A stretch of DNA of 64,000 nucleotides, taken from the NCBI GenBank assembly GCA_023213315.1, contig JAKCPI010000901.1:186001-250000 (forward strand), in the 5' to 3' direction. The translations under genes and the position numbers were made by a program. The notes below the pieces were generated by a model, which was given only the letters and a program-made list of their open reading frames with translations, was not told where the DNA came from and made no database searches. Position 1 is the first letter of the stretch; each line of letters begins with the position of its first letter. This document shows positions 41,903 through 53,629 of the stretch, piece by piece. Source of the DNA: Euborellia annulipes (taxonomy: Eukaryota > Arthropoda > Insecta > Dermaptera > Anisolabididae).

Positions 41903-43032
41903 CCGGCTGCTTCACTTATAGCCGAATAGCAAATTTATCCGAACTATAGTAAATCATTTATAAAGTAAACAAGAACACTCTTAACCAGCGAGTTAAAAAA
42001 ATGAGTTTTTTACATAGAATTAGCTATCTGAGATAGAAAGAGAGTTTTGTGAAGTTATCAACTTAGTAATGACAATAAGTTATAAATATTATTAAAAATA
42101 AATAAAAATTGAAATTATTATAATTTAAATAAATATTAAAAATTAAAATAATTAAAGATAATTAATTATCTGGATTGGGTAGATGTAGGCAGCAAGCAAA
42201 GAATAAAAAAAACTATTTAAATATCGTCGACGTTTCGGGAACGCATTGCTCCCATGGCCGATAAATTGTTAATGTTGCTTAGATTGATACATTTTGGTTC
42301 AAACAAAAATAAATAAATAAATTTTCATATACCATTCAGATGTATATAAGAATTGCAATAGGTGCCTGAGCACAAAAAGAAAAAAAGAAATACAGCTTCA
42401 TATACATCTAATGGTATATGAAAATTTATTTATTTATTTTTGTTTGAACCAAAATGTATCAATCTAAGCAACATTAACAATTTATCCTTATGAAGATGGG
42501 AACGATGAGTTCCCGAAACGCCGACGATATTTAAATAGTTTTTTTATTCTTTGCGGGCTGCCTAAATCTACCTAATTCTTATAATTACCAGTTAGCCATC
42601 GAATTTCTTCTTCATAAAGATAATTAATTTTTTTTTACAAAAATTTCCAAAAAAAATAAACAAGGCTTAATAAAGAGTTTGCATTCCAATTTGCCATTGG
42701 TTCCAAACTTCAGGTGTTGACATATCGCCACTGGCTACTATTTATTATGATACTTAAGTATCAGGCTTGTGTTTCTAATTTTGCATTTTTGTTAAAAAAT
42801 TAATTAGCTTTAAATATAATAATTATTTTTATATTTATTTTAATTATTAATAATTTTTATAAATGATACCTTTATTAAGTTACTAATTTCACAAAAGTTT
42901 TCTTATATCTCAGATAGCGAATAATATGTGAAAAAACTCATTTTTTTACTCGTTTTCTTGTTTACTACTGTATATCGATGATTTACTATCTGTCTGATAA
43001 GTTTGCTAGTTGACTAAAAGTTAAGCAACCGG
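41903..43032. mobile_element. large TIR DNA element, split by F3
   Basis: Terminal inverted repeats of about 170 bases begin CGGCTGCTTCACTTATAGCC and, inverted, CCGGTTGCTTAACTTTTAGT. They share AGTAAATCAT and AAAAATGAGTTTTTT segments. No transposase frame remains. The palindromic element F3 (42167-42615) is inserted inside. Superfamily unassigned. Confidence 0.75.
42167..42615. mobile_element. palindromic element F3, complete, with 13-bp target duplication
   Basis: It is flanked by a perfect 13-bp repeat AAAGATAATTAAT (42154-42166 and 42616-42628). The arms run GGTAGATGTAGGCAGCAAGC to the inverted GCGGGCTGCCTAAATCTACC. The right arm (plus, 42487-42528) reads CTTATGA, AGA, a TGGGAA/TTCCC stem, GAAACGCCGACGATAT. 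The left arm has a short deletion that removes the CTGAAGA part. A one-sided tail ATAATTACCAGTTAGCCAT follows the palindrome on the right. Confidence 0.85.
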
Positions 43033-43577
43033 AGTTGTTTTCTCTAACCGTTAGAGCCAATTGCTCGAGCGTATACTTTTAGTTGATAGGCCTACATATA
43101 GTAGAATATAAATTCTCACCAATTTTTTAAAAATAAATACAAATGCTTACGGAAGTGAGGATGAAGAAAATAGTACTTTCAATACTTACAAAAAGAAAGA
43201 TTTTAATTAACATAATAAAAAGAAAAAGAAAGCTATTTTGATAATATCACTACTTATATAAAAAAAAAAAACTTTTATAGTTTTTATTTCTACTTTCTAT
43301 GAAAATTAGGTTAGGACACATGCGCCCTCTTTTATGCGATCCTGGAAACTAAACCACTGTATAAATCAAAATATTTGTTTGCGATCAATTATAATTTTAT
43401 TTGTGAAACATTTGTAGTATAAATTAAAATAAACAAGTCTTGGAACCCTCGGAAAGGTTGTACGGAACCGAGTTTGAATACCTGGAATAGACGTGACAAG
43501 GTAATAGTAAAAACAAAAGTGAATGTTAAAGAAAAAGGATTATTGTGTAGGCCTACTTGAACAATAAAAAAAAAATT
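43033..43577. other. unassigned AT-rich DNA
   Basis: No gene is seen. An 86-codon minus frame at 43389-43649 overlaps the start of F8 and has no known domain. Confidence 0.35.
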
Positions 43578-43705
43578 ATTTTCAACCTGACATAGGTTTT
43601 GATATGTCACTGTATTATCTTCATCAGACGTAGTTGGCCCTAATTTCACTTTTCTCTGATGAAGATAATGCCATGTCTATATCCAAACCTATGTCAGGTT
43701 GACAA
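43578..43705. mobile_element. short palindromic element F8
   Basis: Arms of about 55 bases (TCAACCTGACATAGGTTTTG and its inverse at CAAACCTATGTCAGGTTGA) carry CTGATGAAGATAATG on the plus strand and CTGATGAAGATAATACAG on the minus strand. The GAAAC half is replaced by CAAAC, so the hammerhead-like core is incomplete. Confidence 0.65.
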
Positions 43706-44589
43706 TATATTTTTGACGTACATAATATAAAAATTTTTCTTTAACATTTACTTTCGTTTTGATATTATTCAACGTCACTAAGGCTACAGATTCAAATTAT
43801 CTACTCTGTGTATAAACAGTTATTTAATGAAAAAAATGTCATCAATTATTCTAACAAAACTTTCCTGTTAACCCTATACCACCTTCCTTTTAGACATGCA
43901 TTTTTTTACTTTTATTTTGACGTTATATTTACTGGTATATAAACAAACAAAAACTTTAGGAAGAAAAGGGTTAAAAAAAAAAAAAACTTTAAATTATCTA
44001 ATGTAAGAGAAAATTATGTGCTGTGCGACCATCACAGATTTTCCAATTTTATCAAAAATCGCTCTAACGATTTTTTTCCAAAAAAAAAAAAAACGCTGAA
44101 GTTCGCTTAGCCTGGATTTTTAAATAATAAAAGCATTATTATACTGGTGCTTTTATTATATATTAATTTTTATTATATTACAATAAAATAAACATTGTTG
44201 AAGCCCCGTTGCTTCTGATTCAATAAAGATAAACGGAACCTCTAAATTCTTATAGATATAAAAATTTAATAGCGGAGTTTTAAGTATCTACCGGTACATT
44301 TTCGTAAACGCCTATTGGTTCGCTGTCAATAAAAAAAAAAGGAAAATATATTAGCTAGATTCATTGCCTAATTTAAAAAATAAGCACGCGAAACGATGCT
44401 ATTCAAGAATTTAGAGCATTTTTTTTTCTTTTATCAAACGTCTTTTGTGTATAAAAATGTACAAATGGAAATTTGCTTTTGAAATCACTTTGTTAATTGC
44501 ATTTAGACTTGGATAACTAGGTAGACAGCTGAAAAATTTATGGTCTTCAATGGACAAATTCCACAAGGCAATAAATATTTCATAAATTT
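43706..44589. other. AT-rich DNA with a REP-A hairpin scrap
   Basis: About 43996-44085 holds part of the REP-A hairpin (TGTGCTGTGCGACCATCACA) followed by the TCGCTCTAACGATTTT segment. The rest is unassigned. Confidence 0.45.
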
Positions 44590-44780
44590 GTTTCTATTAC
44601 CAACATTACTTTCTCTATGTATACATAGTTCGTATAAGAGAAAGTAAAAAGGCTATTTTTTATTTAAATTAAAAAGTTAAATAATTCTAATTTTTACTTT
44701 CTCTTAACTATATATGTATTATATAGTGAGAAATTATATGATCATGTCAAAAATTTGATGTCGAGATTAGGGCTTCGATT
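44590..44780 (+). repeat. REP-A left-end fragments
   Basis: Two left ends are present: ACTTTCTCTATGTATACATA with TAAGAGAAAGTAAAAA, and TATATAGTGAGAAATTATAT followed by GTCAAAAATTTGATGTCGAG. Confidence 0.6.
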
Positions 44781-44921
44781 AAGCGATTATTTTCTTAAAA
44801 AATAATCGATTATAAAAAAATCAATTATTTTTCATAATACGCTATTGGGCAAATAATTGATTATTTTCGGGAAAAATGCGTTTGAAAAAAAAAGTTCAAA
44901 TTCAAGTTCAAGTTCAAATTC

Positions 44922-45042
44922 AACGGAGTCCCGGGTTCGCTTCCCGTCCCAGGCGAGAAAAATTTATTTCATTTGATATGACTACAAATCATTTGAAATA
45001 AATAGGGATGAGGTCTAAATGACCTTAGATGCCGAAAAAGAA
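44922..45042 (+). mobile_element. tRNA-derived SINE, head-truncated
   Basis: It begins in the B-box region (CCCGGGTTCGCTTCCCGTCC) and continues GCGAGAAAAATTTATTTC to ATGCCGAAAAAGAATT. A TTCAAG/TTCAAA microsatellite (44890-44921) precedes it. Confidence 0.75.
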
Positions 45043-45240
45043 TTAATTTTAATTTTTAATAATTTTTATAAATTATACCCTTGTTAAGTTTATAACTTCA
45101 CAAAACTTTTCTTATACCTCAGTTAGCTAATTATATGTGAAAAAAGTCACTTTTTTAACTCGAAACGTGTACTTGTTTACTATATCGATGACTTGCTATC
45201 GGCTGGATAAGTTTTCCTAGTTAACTAGAAGTGAAGAAAC
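45043..45240. mobile_element. TIR-element end fragment
   Basis: It matches the inner-to-outer right end of the 41903-43032 element: AGTTTATAACTTCACAAAAC, TCACTTTTTTAACTCG, TAGTTAACTAGAAGTGAAG. Confidence 0.6.
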
Positions 45241-47449
45241 CGAACCTAAAATTCCATTTCAGTTGAGTTTTCTAAATACTCATTAAAATTCCTGATTACA
45301 AGAGGTTTTTATTAAATACTCGTAATAGTCGATTAAAAAAGTATCATTAATTTATTTTGCATCCGAACAAAATAACTTAATCGTAGGTCGAATTCCATCT
45401 CTAACATTTTGCACTATCACTCTATGTTTATAATAAAATCATGGTCAAATAATGAATGACTTGAAACTTCGGACAAGAGATGAAACTATCAGATTACATA
45501 TAAAGTAGATCTTATCAATCTTTTCTGTAATATCTTAAAATCATGATTAGATATTAAGGAGTTCCGGTAATGCGGGATAATATCAAAGAAAAAATGAAAA
45601 AATAATATTTATCAATTTCTTATTTATTCTTTTTGTTGTATTCTTAAGAAATATCTTTTTTATGATTTTTACACAAGTCAACTTTGTTAGTTATGCAAAT
45701 GTTTTAGGATTTTTGTAAACTTTAGGGTGCTAAAAGTGGTTCCCATTGTTCCAATAATTATCTGTGGGTGTTCTTTTCAAAAATTAAAATCAAAGTAGGC
45801 CGGGATGAGGATAATGAGTAATTAACAAGGTGGTGCGAGTCTGGAATAACGAGTCCGAGGAATTTGTAGACAAGTCAGCCCATTGTAACCAGTATTTACC
45901 AATTAGAGTGTTTGCAACAAAATAAATGCCTGCTTAAGATAAGATCCACCCTTTTTTTTTTTTTTTGTTTTAATTTTTACTTAGCTTCTATACTTGTTTA
46001 AAGTAGTAAAATTTTCTTTTAATATTTATGAAATTATTAAAATTTATAGTAATTTTTTTAAATTAATGTTAATAATAATACTTTTACTTTTTCAATCTAT
46101 TAATATTATAATCGTACCCTTCCCTGCCAATAAAAAAAATAAGTTTCAGGTCTTAAAAACCAAGGGCGTATATAATGGGGGAGGAGAGGCGGCCCGGCTC
46201 CATCCCGAAATTTTTCAAATCTATATACATATATACTGCATATGGCCAGAGAGGGCTCAGGCCCCACGAAATAATTTTGATTAAAAAAAAAAATTTTATA
46301 AAAATTTGTTTTTGAGAAGGTGCCCTCGAGGCTCAGGTGAAAACAGAAAAATTTGGTTAAAAAATTTTTTTATGAGAATTTCTCTTTGAGAGGGACCGGG
46401 CTCCTCAAAGCTCAAGTATATCCGGTATTTTAAAAATCTTGGCAAATTTATAATCGTAAGAAAGTTTAAAAATGAGAAGTGAATTGATCCGCAGTGAGCG
46501 GTATATATTTATCACAAAGCAAGATTTTCTCAGCTTTCCCTGAACCAAACTCAGCCCTAATATTGTCTTCAAAAATAAAATAAGATTTATTCTCAAAAGA
46601 CTAAAAAGAAGAAAAAGTGAAGAAGAAATTTGCTTATTAGTTGATCAAGAATTCATCAGAGACTCTAACATTTTATTTGAATTGTTTTCTTTTTTTTTAT
46701 GTATTGTACAATATTTAATAAAAAAAATATTTCTTTTTAAAAACATAGCTCTAAAATAACAAAAAAAAAAAAAAACAATTAGGTTGCAAAACTTTGTCGT
46801 TTTTTTTAACATACTTTTGAAACCTGAAGCCTTTTTTACTTTCCAGAAATATTCCAAAAAAAAAAAAAAAAAATTTCAACTAAATATTTCATTCAGACTT
46901 TATTATATATTGAAATTTTTAAATTAAAATTTCAATTCATTATTTTGTCTCTTAATCAAACGGTCAATAAAAATTTTAAGAAATTGTTTGATTCTTTCTT
47001 TTAAAGAATTAAACAATTAGACCTATTTTGGATAATATTTTCTCTTCATATATATATAACAATTTAATAATGCAATATTAAAATTATAATAATATATTGG
47101 AACTTTTTTCCTTTATTGCAGATCTAATTTTTGTTTTTGTGTTTATAAAAAAAAAATTTATAAAATGGTTTTTGTGTAATAAATTTATCTATAGGGCCGT
47201 CACCTGCTCCAAGCCTAAAAATATGTCCTTCCAACTAAAATAAACTGGGATGATAGAGGAATAAATTTTATAGATGGCGATTACGGGTTGCCCCAGCTAA
47301 GACTGGAGGCCTTTTTCCCTTTACTTGCTTGATGCAGAACGGTCCTGAAATATGCGATATATTGTCACTGTGTTAAACATATCCATAGTTTAGTATATGC
47401 GTTTTGGCTTATGATATAAGTTATTAATTTATATTTTTAATTTTTCCAG
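45241..47449. other. unassigned DNA
   Basis: No gene is identified. The segment 45795-45950 is G+C-richer and single-copy. At 46163 a CAAGGGCGTATATAATGGGG stretch resembles the left end of a hAT-like MITE; its partner was not found. A and T homopolymers lie near 46760-46775 and 46855-46873. Confidence 0.35.
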
Positions 47450-47505
47450 GTTCCTGCGAGTTAACGAGCTGACGAGGCAAAGCGAGAGGAGCGACATCTT
47501 TCTCG
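47450..47505 (+). other. exon-like segment
   Basis: These 56 G+C-richer bases lie between a good acceptor (TTTTTCCAG) and a weaker donor (TCTCG then GTACTT). It has stops and no recognised coding content. It may be non-coding or accidental. Confidence 0.2.
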
Positions 47506-47551
47506 GTACTTTATTAAATTTTTTTTTTTTTTTTCTGTGATTATAATATTT

Positions 47552-47718
47552 GTGCCCGGGGAGAAGACACTAGCTTCTCGCGCCGGAGTCTTGGGTTCGC
47601 TTCCCGTCCCAAGCGAAAAAAAATTTATTTCATTTGATTTGACTACAAATCATTTGAAATAAATAGGGATGGGGTCTAAATGGCCATAGTTGTCGAAAAA
47701 GACCTTAAAAAAAAATTG
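47552..47718 (+). mobile_element. tRNA-derived SINE, nearly full length
   Basis: The head has GCCCGGGGAGAAGACACTAG and the B-box-like GGGTTCGCTTCCC. The body is complete through GGGGTCTAAATGGCC and GTCGAAAAAGACC to a terminal A run. Confidence 0.82.
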
Positions 47719-48319
47719 TGTTCTCTTTTTACTTCGGGGTAATGAAAGCTAATTGTCTGAAAGTCAGTGGTTAGTTTTCCGTCTTGAGCGATGAAATTTG
47801 ACTACCAGTTAAGTTAATATGAATAAATCCTATATGGACTTTTAACGACTTAATAAATTTTGCATTCGTTTGCTTTGACAAAATACTATTGCATTAATTT
47901 AAATAAATTGTAATCGTAAAAATTCGCTTGCTCAAAAACAGTAAAAGCCATCGACCTATAATCCTATATCCTATAATAAATTTATTTCATTCTAATTTAT
48001 ACAAATTAAAAATAAAGAGATTAAAACAGATCATAAGGTATTTGTATTTCAGTTTGGTTCGATTCATTTCCCAGTGCGTACATCTATTTTATTTTATTTT
48101 TTTTAAGTGAATTTTTTTTCTTAAATTTTATAATATTTTGGCAAGTAAATACGCGTATATTAGAGCTGGTTTTTTTTTCTGTGTATTCAGCTTTAACCAT
48201 CCAATCCACTCAATAAAGGTAAATAAATCATAAATGAAAATAAAAAATTTATTTTAAATTATTGAAATGAACTATTCTCTCCTTAAAATGAACTTTGTTT
48301 GAAAAAGATGGAATTTTTT
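47719..48319. other. unassigned AT-rich DNA
   Basis: Nothing recognised. Confidence 0.35.
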
Positions 48320-49184
48320 AAGTTTTGAGGTCCCCTGAGTTAAAAAAAAAGTGGTTTTCGCAACATGGTCTGTGTATGTGTCTGTGATCTACTAAAAGCA
48401 TGAAGGAAATAAGCTACCAGGTTGAAATTTTATATTTAAGTGAATCATCCCTCTGAGGCGCGAAAATAAGCTTTTGAACAAAATCGGCCAAAAAGTACTT
48501 ATACTTTACTAATGTACTTTTTACAGTTTTTTCGATTTTCTCAAAATTCGCTTTGACGATTTTAATTAAAATTTAAAAAATCACATATTATTTAGAGGCA
48601 ACATATTCACGGAACACAAGAGAGGCATCGTCCTAGCATCCCTATGCTGTTCAGATCACGACTAACAGAACAAATCAATTTCATTCTTCCTTTGTCCCAT
48701 GACCTCCCGTGATTGGAACAAGCTCACCGCGTCTATCTTCCCCAAAACCTCCGCATCTATCTTCTCCAAAACCTATAATCTTCAGACTTTCAAGTCTAAC
48801 CTCAACAGGCATCTTCTCAGTTCCCGCAGTTGAGTTTCCCTTTTATGCTTCTCCTTTTGTTTTTATTTTCTTCCTGGCTGCATGTGACTACTGGTCATTA
48901 TAGGTCTTCGGACCTTATGCACCCATTCCAAAAAAAAAAGGCTCTTTAAAACTTCTATTCTCATTTTTCCCTCAAACTTGTTTGAAGCACCCTTGAACAT
49001 CATAGGAGAAATGGTTGCCATAGCAACAAAATATAAATATTTTTCTATGTTTATAAATTTTACATCTTGAATTCTAATATAACTACGGAAACTAAATATA
49101 TGTCGACACAAAAAATCTAGTGTGACAAGCACAGAAGACAACTTTTAATTACCAAAGTAAGAGAAAGTTGTATGCTGTTGTATG
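48320..49184 (+). repeat. REP-A copy 14, split by a LINE fragment
   Basis: The forward copy starts at TTGAGGTCCCCTGAG, is interrupted after ATATTATTTAGA by the LINE piece (48593-48939), resumes GGCTCTTTAAAACTTC and reaches the hairpin start (CACAAAAAATCTAGTGTGAC) with a degraded right arm near 49184. Confidence 0.75.
48593..48939 (+). pseudogene. 5'-truncated CR1/L2-like LINE 3' end, copy 1
   Basis: The frame encodes a RDWNKLTASIFPKT-type segment and LQTFKSNLNRHLLSSRS then a stop, the usual C-terminus of CR1/L2/Nimb-type reverse-transcriptase ORFs. A 24-bp tandem duplication repeats the ASIF-K-T segment. A short 3' UTR ends in an A run (48929-48939). Confidence 0.7.
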
Positions 49185-49325
49185 CACAATTGGTTGTAGA
49201 TGGCCGTAAGAATGATCAATTTTATTATAAGGACATCGGCCAAAAATAAATACTTTTGCGTATTATCCGTTTTTTTACCCAAAAGTATTTATTTTTGGCC
49301 CCTGTCCTTTTAATAAAATAGATTT
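49185..49325. repeat. small foldback related to 26400-26500
   Basis: Inverted arms AAAAATAAATACTTTTGCG and AAAAGTATTTATTTTTGG, with flanking GATGGCCGTAAGAATGATCA matching the 26430-26490 segment. Confidence 0.5.
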
Positions 49326-49387
49326 TTTTTAATATTTAAATTTTCTGATATTCATTGATTAGTTAATATATTCATTTATATCAATAA

Positions 49388-50400
49388 CTAGCGGTGGTTG
49401 GGTTGACAACCCTACCTCGCTAGGCCCTGGCGGGCGACGTCTCGGGACGAGTTGTCCAGATAAATGTATCAATATTTTAATTAATTTTGCACCATAATAT
49501 AAAAATATGAAATAAAAAAATCAAGTGAAAAATAAATTTTAGGGGGGAGATCCCCCTGGTAGGGCATATAGAACTTTCTGAGGTCTGGAATACCATTTTT
49601 CAATTATTTACACTCTAAGGAAGCGTCATTTTAAATTTTGTAGTAAGGAAGAAAGAAAAGAGCGATTGCAGCTAAGTTTATTTGGTTTATTTATCGCTTC
49701 AAGCCGACGTTTCGGTCAGATATACCACCATCATCAGGGCTCAAACGTATCAACAAAATTCCTCAAAATGTCGAATGGCACAATTGTGTGAAATATTTTC
49801 TGCCATTTTATAAGAACCAACAGGCTATGCGAGTCTAGGTTAAATTCAATCACACAATTGTGCCATTCGACATTTTGAGGAATTTTGTTGACACGCTTCA
49901 GCCGTATATCTGACCGAAAAGTCGGCTTTAATCGATAAATAATACAATACAATAATACAAAATAAACTTAGTTGCAATCGCTCTTTTCTTTCTTCCTTAC
50001 TACAAGATATACTCAGCTATCCACCTCACTCTAATTTTAAATTTTAATAAAATCGAGTGAAAAATTTAAAAAAAATTATTTTTAGGGGGGGAGACTTTTT
50101 GAGATGTCGAATTTTAGGGGGAGTAAGAGTTTTTATTTTTCATTTCAAGATTTGATTAATATATTTTTCTTAAAGCGAGCTAGAACCTGTTTTCCAATTT
50201 CCTAAGGGAGATTTATGAACCCCTGATAAGGGGGGTTCCTGACCCCTAATTTGATATAATGATAGCCTAAAACCACCTCCGGAAAATTCTCTACCCATTA
50301 AAAAAAAACTCCATGAAAATCGGCCCAGTAGTTTCGGAGTCTATGCGTTACAAACAAATATTTATAAATTTTTTCATGAGGAATTTATAGTTATTTCATG
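49388..50400 (-). mobile_element. Helitron-like element, split by F9
   Basis: The minus-strand 3' end is ACCACCGCTAG followed by T, with a hairpin GGGTTG/CAACCC directly upstream. Beyond F9 the sequence continues with G-rich runs and GTTTCGGAGTCTATGCGTTA, a segment type common in insect Helitrons. The 5' end was not located, so the right boundary is an estimate. Confidence 0.5.
49640..50033. mobile_element. palindromic element F9 with hammerhead-like core and 12-bp target duplication
   Basis: It is flanked by ATTTTAAATTTT (49628-49639 and 50034-50045). The arms run GTAGTAAGGAAGAAAGAAAA to its inverse TTTTCTTTCTTCCTTACTAC. The minus strand at 49703-49738 reads CTGATGA, T, a GGT/ACC stem, GAAACGTCGGCTT. 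The right arm has degraded to CTTCAGCCGTATATCTGACC then GAAAAGTCGGCTT. A tail ATACTCAGCTATCCACCTCA lies on the right. Confidence 0.85.
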
Positions 50401-50827
50401 GGAAATGTTAACAATTCGAGTTGCTCAATCAGACAAATACCATAATCACTTGGAAGTTGAATAGAAAAAATTAATTATTTTTAAGTACTCTCTCTCAACC
50501 TTTACTAAAATAATTGAATTAATACTTTTAATTTTACTCAAATGCTTTAGTAAAGAGTTTTTGATCTCTTCCCCCCTCCCATTGCCATTTACCATTTAGA
50601 TTCGTTAAAATCATTTTAAATGCTCTATTAAATCTAAATTTTGCGTCATCAGCTCATAAGTGTATAAAGTTTCTTCTTAATTGCTTCCACACTTCTTTGT
50701 ATATATTTTCAGAAAAAGATGTCATAGGTGTACGAATAGTGGGTGGAAGTCTACGAACTAATAATTATACAATCATGAATATAATTTTATTTCAACAACC
50801 TCTAATTTAGAAGTTATGAAAATTAAA
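50401..50827. other. unassigned AT-rich DNA
   Basis: Nothing recognised; possibly further Helitron-derived sequence. Confidence 0.3.
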
Positions 50828-51490
50828 AATATCGTGTGAGTGGTCGCACAGCACACAACTTTCTCTTACCTTCGGTAATCAAAAGTTGTGTACTGTACTT
50901 ATCACACGAGATATTTTTGTGTCGAGATATATTTAGTTACCCATAGCTTCTTAGTTCCAAACTTGTGTTTTAAAAGTTGACTGCTTGAAATAAAAAGTTC
51001 CAAAGGGGGACCCCCTTTTGAATCGAAATTAATATGTAAATCCCCATAGAGATTTAACATTGTATCTATGGAAGGAAAAGTCGGAAAATGAATTTGAAAA
51101 ATCTGAAATACATCAGTTTCAGGGCAAAATGCAAAATGAGGGCCAAATGAGAATATACATTTTAAAAAGAATCTAAAAAAAAAAAAAATAAAATAATTTC
51201 CTATGAAGTACAAGAGCAAAATGAGAATATACATTTTAAAGAGCATGTAAAAAATGATTGGTTTTTGAATTTTAATCAAAATTGTTTGAGCGAATTTTGA
51301 GAAAATCGAAAATAACTGAAAAAGTACCCATGTAAAGTTCTAGTACTTTTAGGCCGATTTTGTTCAAAAGCTTATTTTGACTGTCCGGGGGTACCAAGTA
51401 TATCCATCAAAATCTTTATTTCGAAATTTTGACATGATCTCAATACTTTTTCTCTATATATTTTATATATAAATAAGAGAAAGTAAAAAT
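50828..51490 (-). repeat. REP-A copy 15 with well-preserved hairpin
   Basis: The reverse copy begins with the terminal hairpin (50828-50922; arms ATCGTGTGAGTGGTCGCACA and TGTACTTATCACACGAGAT around CTTTCTCTTACCTTCGGTAA). It continues to the left end near 51490. Part of the body is duplicated (CATTTTAAAGAGCATGTAAA). Confidence 0.8.
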
Positions 51491-53327
51491 CTAAATTATA
51501 TATTCATAATATGTATGTAAGTGGGAATCAACATTTGTTCTTTATTTTCATTTGTTTTTCTTTTTTTTAATTTATTTTTCCTTAAAATAAATAAAGTATT
51601 GCGCTTTATGAGAAAATAGAAGTTTTGAGAGTTTCTTATTCCAAAAAAAAGTACTCAAAACGGCCTGTCTGTCCGTGCGTGTGTGTGTTAAAAAAAAATT
51701 TTAAAAATCGTAAGAACTACGAGGCTGAAATCAGGAACCATCTTCAGAGCATCTTTGCGAATTTAGGCATTATATATATTATTAATACATTACAATTTAT
51801 ATAAAAAAAAATTTATGTATTTTACTCAACTGAATTTTTGAGAGAGATGTCAAACGTATAAAATAATTGAGAAAAAAGAGACTGATTTTATTCTCCTTAT
51901 CTACCCAATCTACAATTTCCAGTTGTATATTTTAAACATTATTACAAAAAATTTCAAATTTGGAAGATTTTTTAATGAATAGAATACTTTTCTCTTCTAT
52001 TATATTATTGATACATATAATATAATAAAAAGGGAAAGGGATCTTCATTATTATGTACGATGAATCATATTATTTATTGATAAATAACCACAAAATAATC
52101 TATATATGAAATACATAAACTCAAATATTTTTTTTTTTATTTTCTTTGACCGGTCCATTTTACTTTTTTCAATTGGTTGTATGATTGCATTTTCATGTTC
52201 ATTTTCTCTTGAGAAATTTCATGCTCGAAGAGGCTGAATGGTTTTTAATGAAGTTCACCTGTGTGTCAGCCATTATTTGAGTGGCGGGGACTTGGGGGGC
52301 CTGGGAGAGCCCAGGGGGCCTTAAGGGGGGGTAGGGGCTCAAGGTTCGGCCCCTTAAGCCAAAGGAACTGCTTTTCCTGGCTACTCTAAGGCTTGACCCT
52401 TTTTGGGCAAGCCCCTATGTTTACCTAGCCCAGGCCAATAGCTCACACATTCATAAACATGAAAATTCTCAGAAAACTAAAGTCACCTTTGATACAGAGC
52501 CAATTTTTTCTTTTTCTTTTTTTTTTTTAATGCTCATTTTAAAATGTTTCTATAATGCGTTAGTAGTTGAATGTTTATTATTCAAATAGCCTTCGGGTGA
52601 AAAAGCACAAATAAGCAAGACGTGCTGACAATAGCTTTGCAAGGGCCGACTAAGACGCAATCTTGATGAAAACATGACATTGACATCAAACAGAAATGCG
52701 GGAAAAAAATTCTTAAAATAATTCGCGATTTATATATCATAATTTTAACATCTAACATCACGAGGAATAATATAAAATAGGTTGAAACAAGCACGTATGC
52801 AATTCCAAAAATAAAAGAGGGGAGGGAGACTCCGATAGGAACTCATCATCTTTTGAAAATAAACATTTTATTTCTCTGTTCTTTAACATAATAAATTATA
52901 TAAATATATAGAAAATTAAATGAATATTTATTTGGATAAGCTACTTAACACCCCAAAGGAAATCATTAGAGGCGATTGCCATTCTCCATCCATATTAATA
53001 GCCAGGAGAGGAGTATGAAGGTCCAAAGAGGACACCTTGGATAATATTATAATTTAAATTATAAAAAAGTTCATTTTTTTAATGCTAATTTGAATTCGAA
53101 ATGAAAAAAATATAATAATTATTACTCGCATTATCCTCCCTCTTTGATCTTCCATTACCTTTTCCCACACTAAAAATTTCGGGCCTCTTTAAAAAAATCC
53201 TGGCGCTGTCATTGATTTGCAAAATTTTCCGAGGCAGTATACTTGGCTATGATTGACTTCAACGTTGATCTAAATCAGTTTTTTATTTGATGAGAAATTC
53301 AAACTGTCCTTAGAAATAAAAAACATT
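51491..53327. other. unassigned DNA with a partial REP-A copy
   Basis: About 51595-51755 is a diverged forward REP-A left end (AAGTATTGCG to AACTACGAGGCTGAAATC). The segment 52270-52430 is G+C-rich with short inverted repeats (GGGCCTGGGAGAGCCCAGG). No gene is identified; frames at 50902-51279 and 52582-52794 have no domain. Confidence 0.4.
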
Positions 53328-53590
53328 TTTGAACAATGACAGAAGGTGGCAGCCAGGAAGGGGTATCTCTAAATCAATGAAACTCCCAAAAATTCGCGAC
53401 ATTTTGGTCCAAATTAATTCGACCATTATCAGGCAATCAGGATTTGTCATATGAAGTACAACTCCTGATTGCCTAATGATGGTCGAATACGTTTGGATCG
53501 AAATGTCTCGAATTTTTGGGAGTTTCATTGATTTAGAGACACTCCTTCCTTGCTGCCACCTCCTGCCATTGTTCAAATATACCAATCACA
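53328..53590. mobile_element. palindromic element F10
   Basis: The arms run TTGAACAATGACAGAAGGTG to the inverse CACCTCCTGCCATTGTTCAA. The plus strand at 53473-53508 reads CTAATGATGGTCGAATACGT then GGATCGAAATGTCTCG: the same order of elements with core changes. A tail ACCAATCACAACCACTTCC lies on the right. Confidence 0.7.
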
Positions 53591-53629
53591 ACCACTTCCT
53601 GAAATATATTTTAATCATGGTTAATTTTA

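Noticed and set aside
43389..43649. 86-codon minus frame as a gene
   Set aside because: It runs into the palindrome F8 and has no recognised domain.
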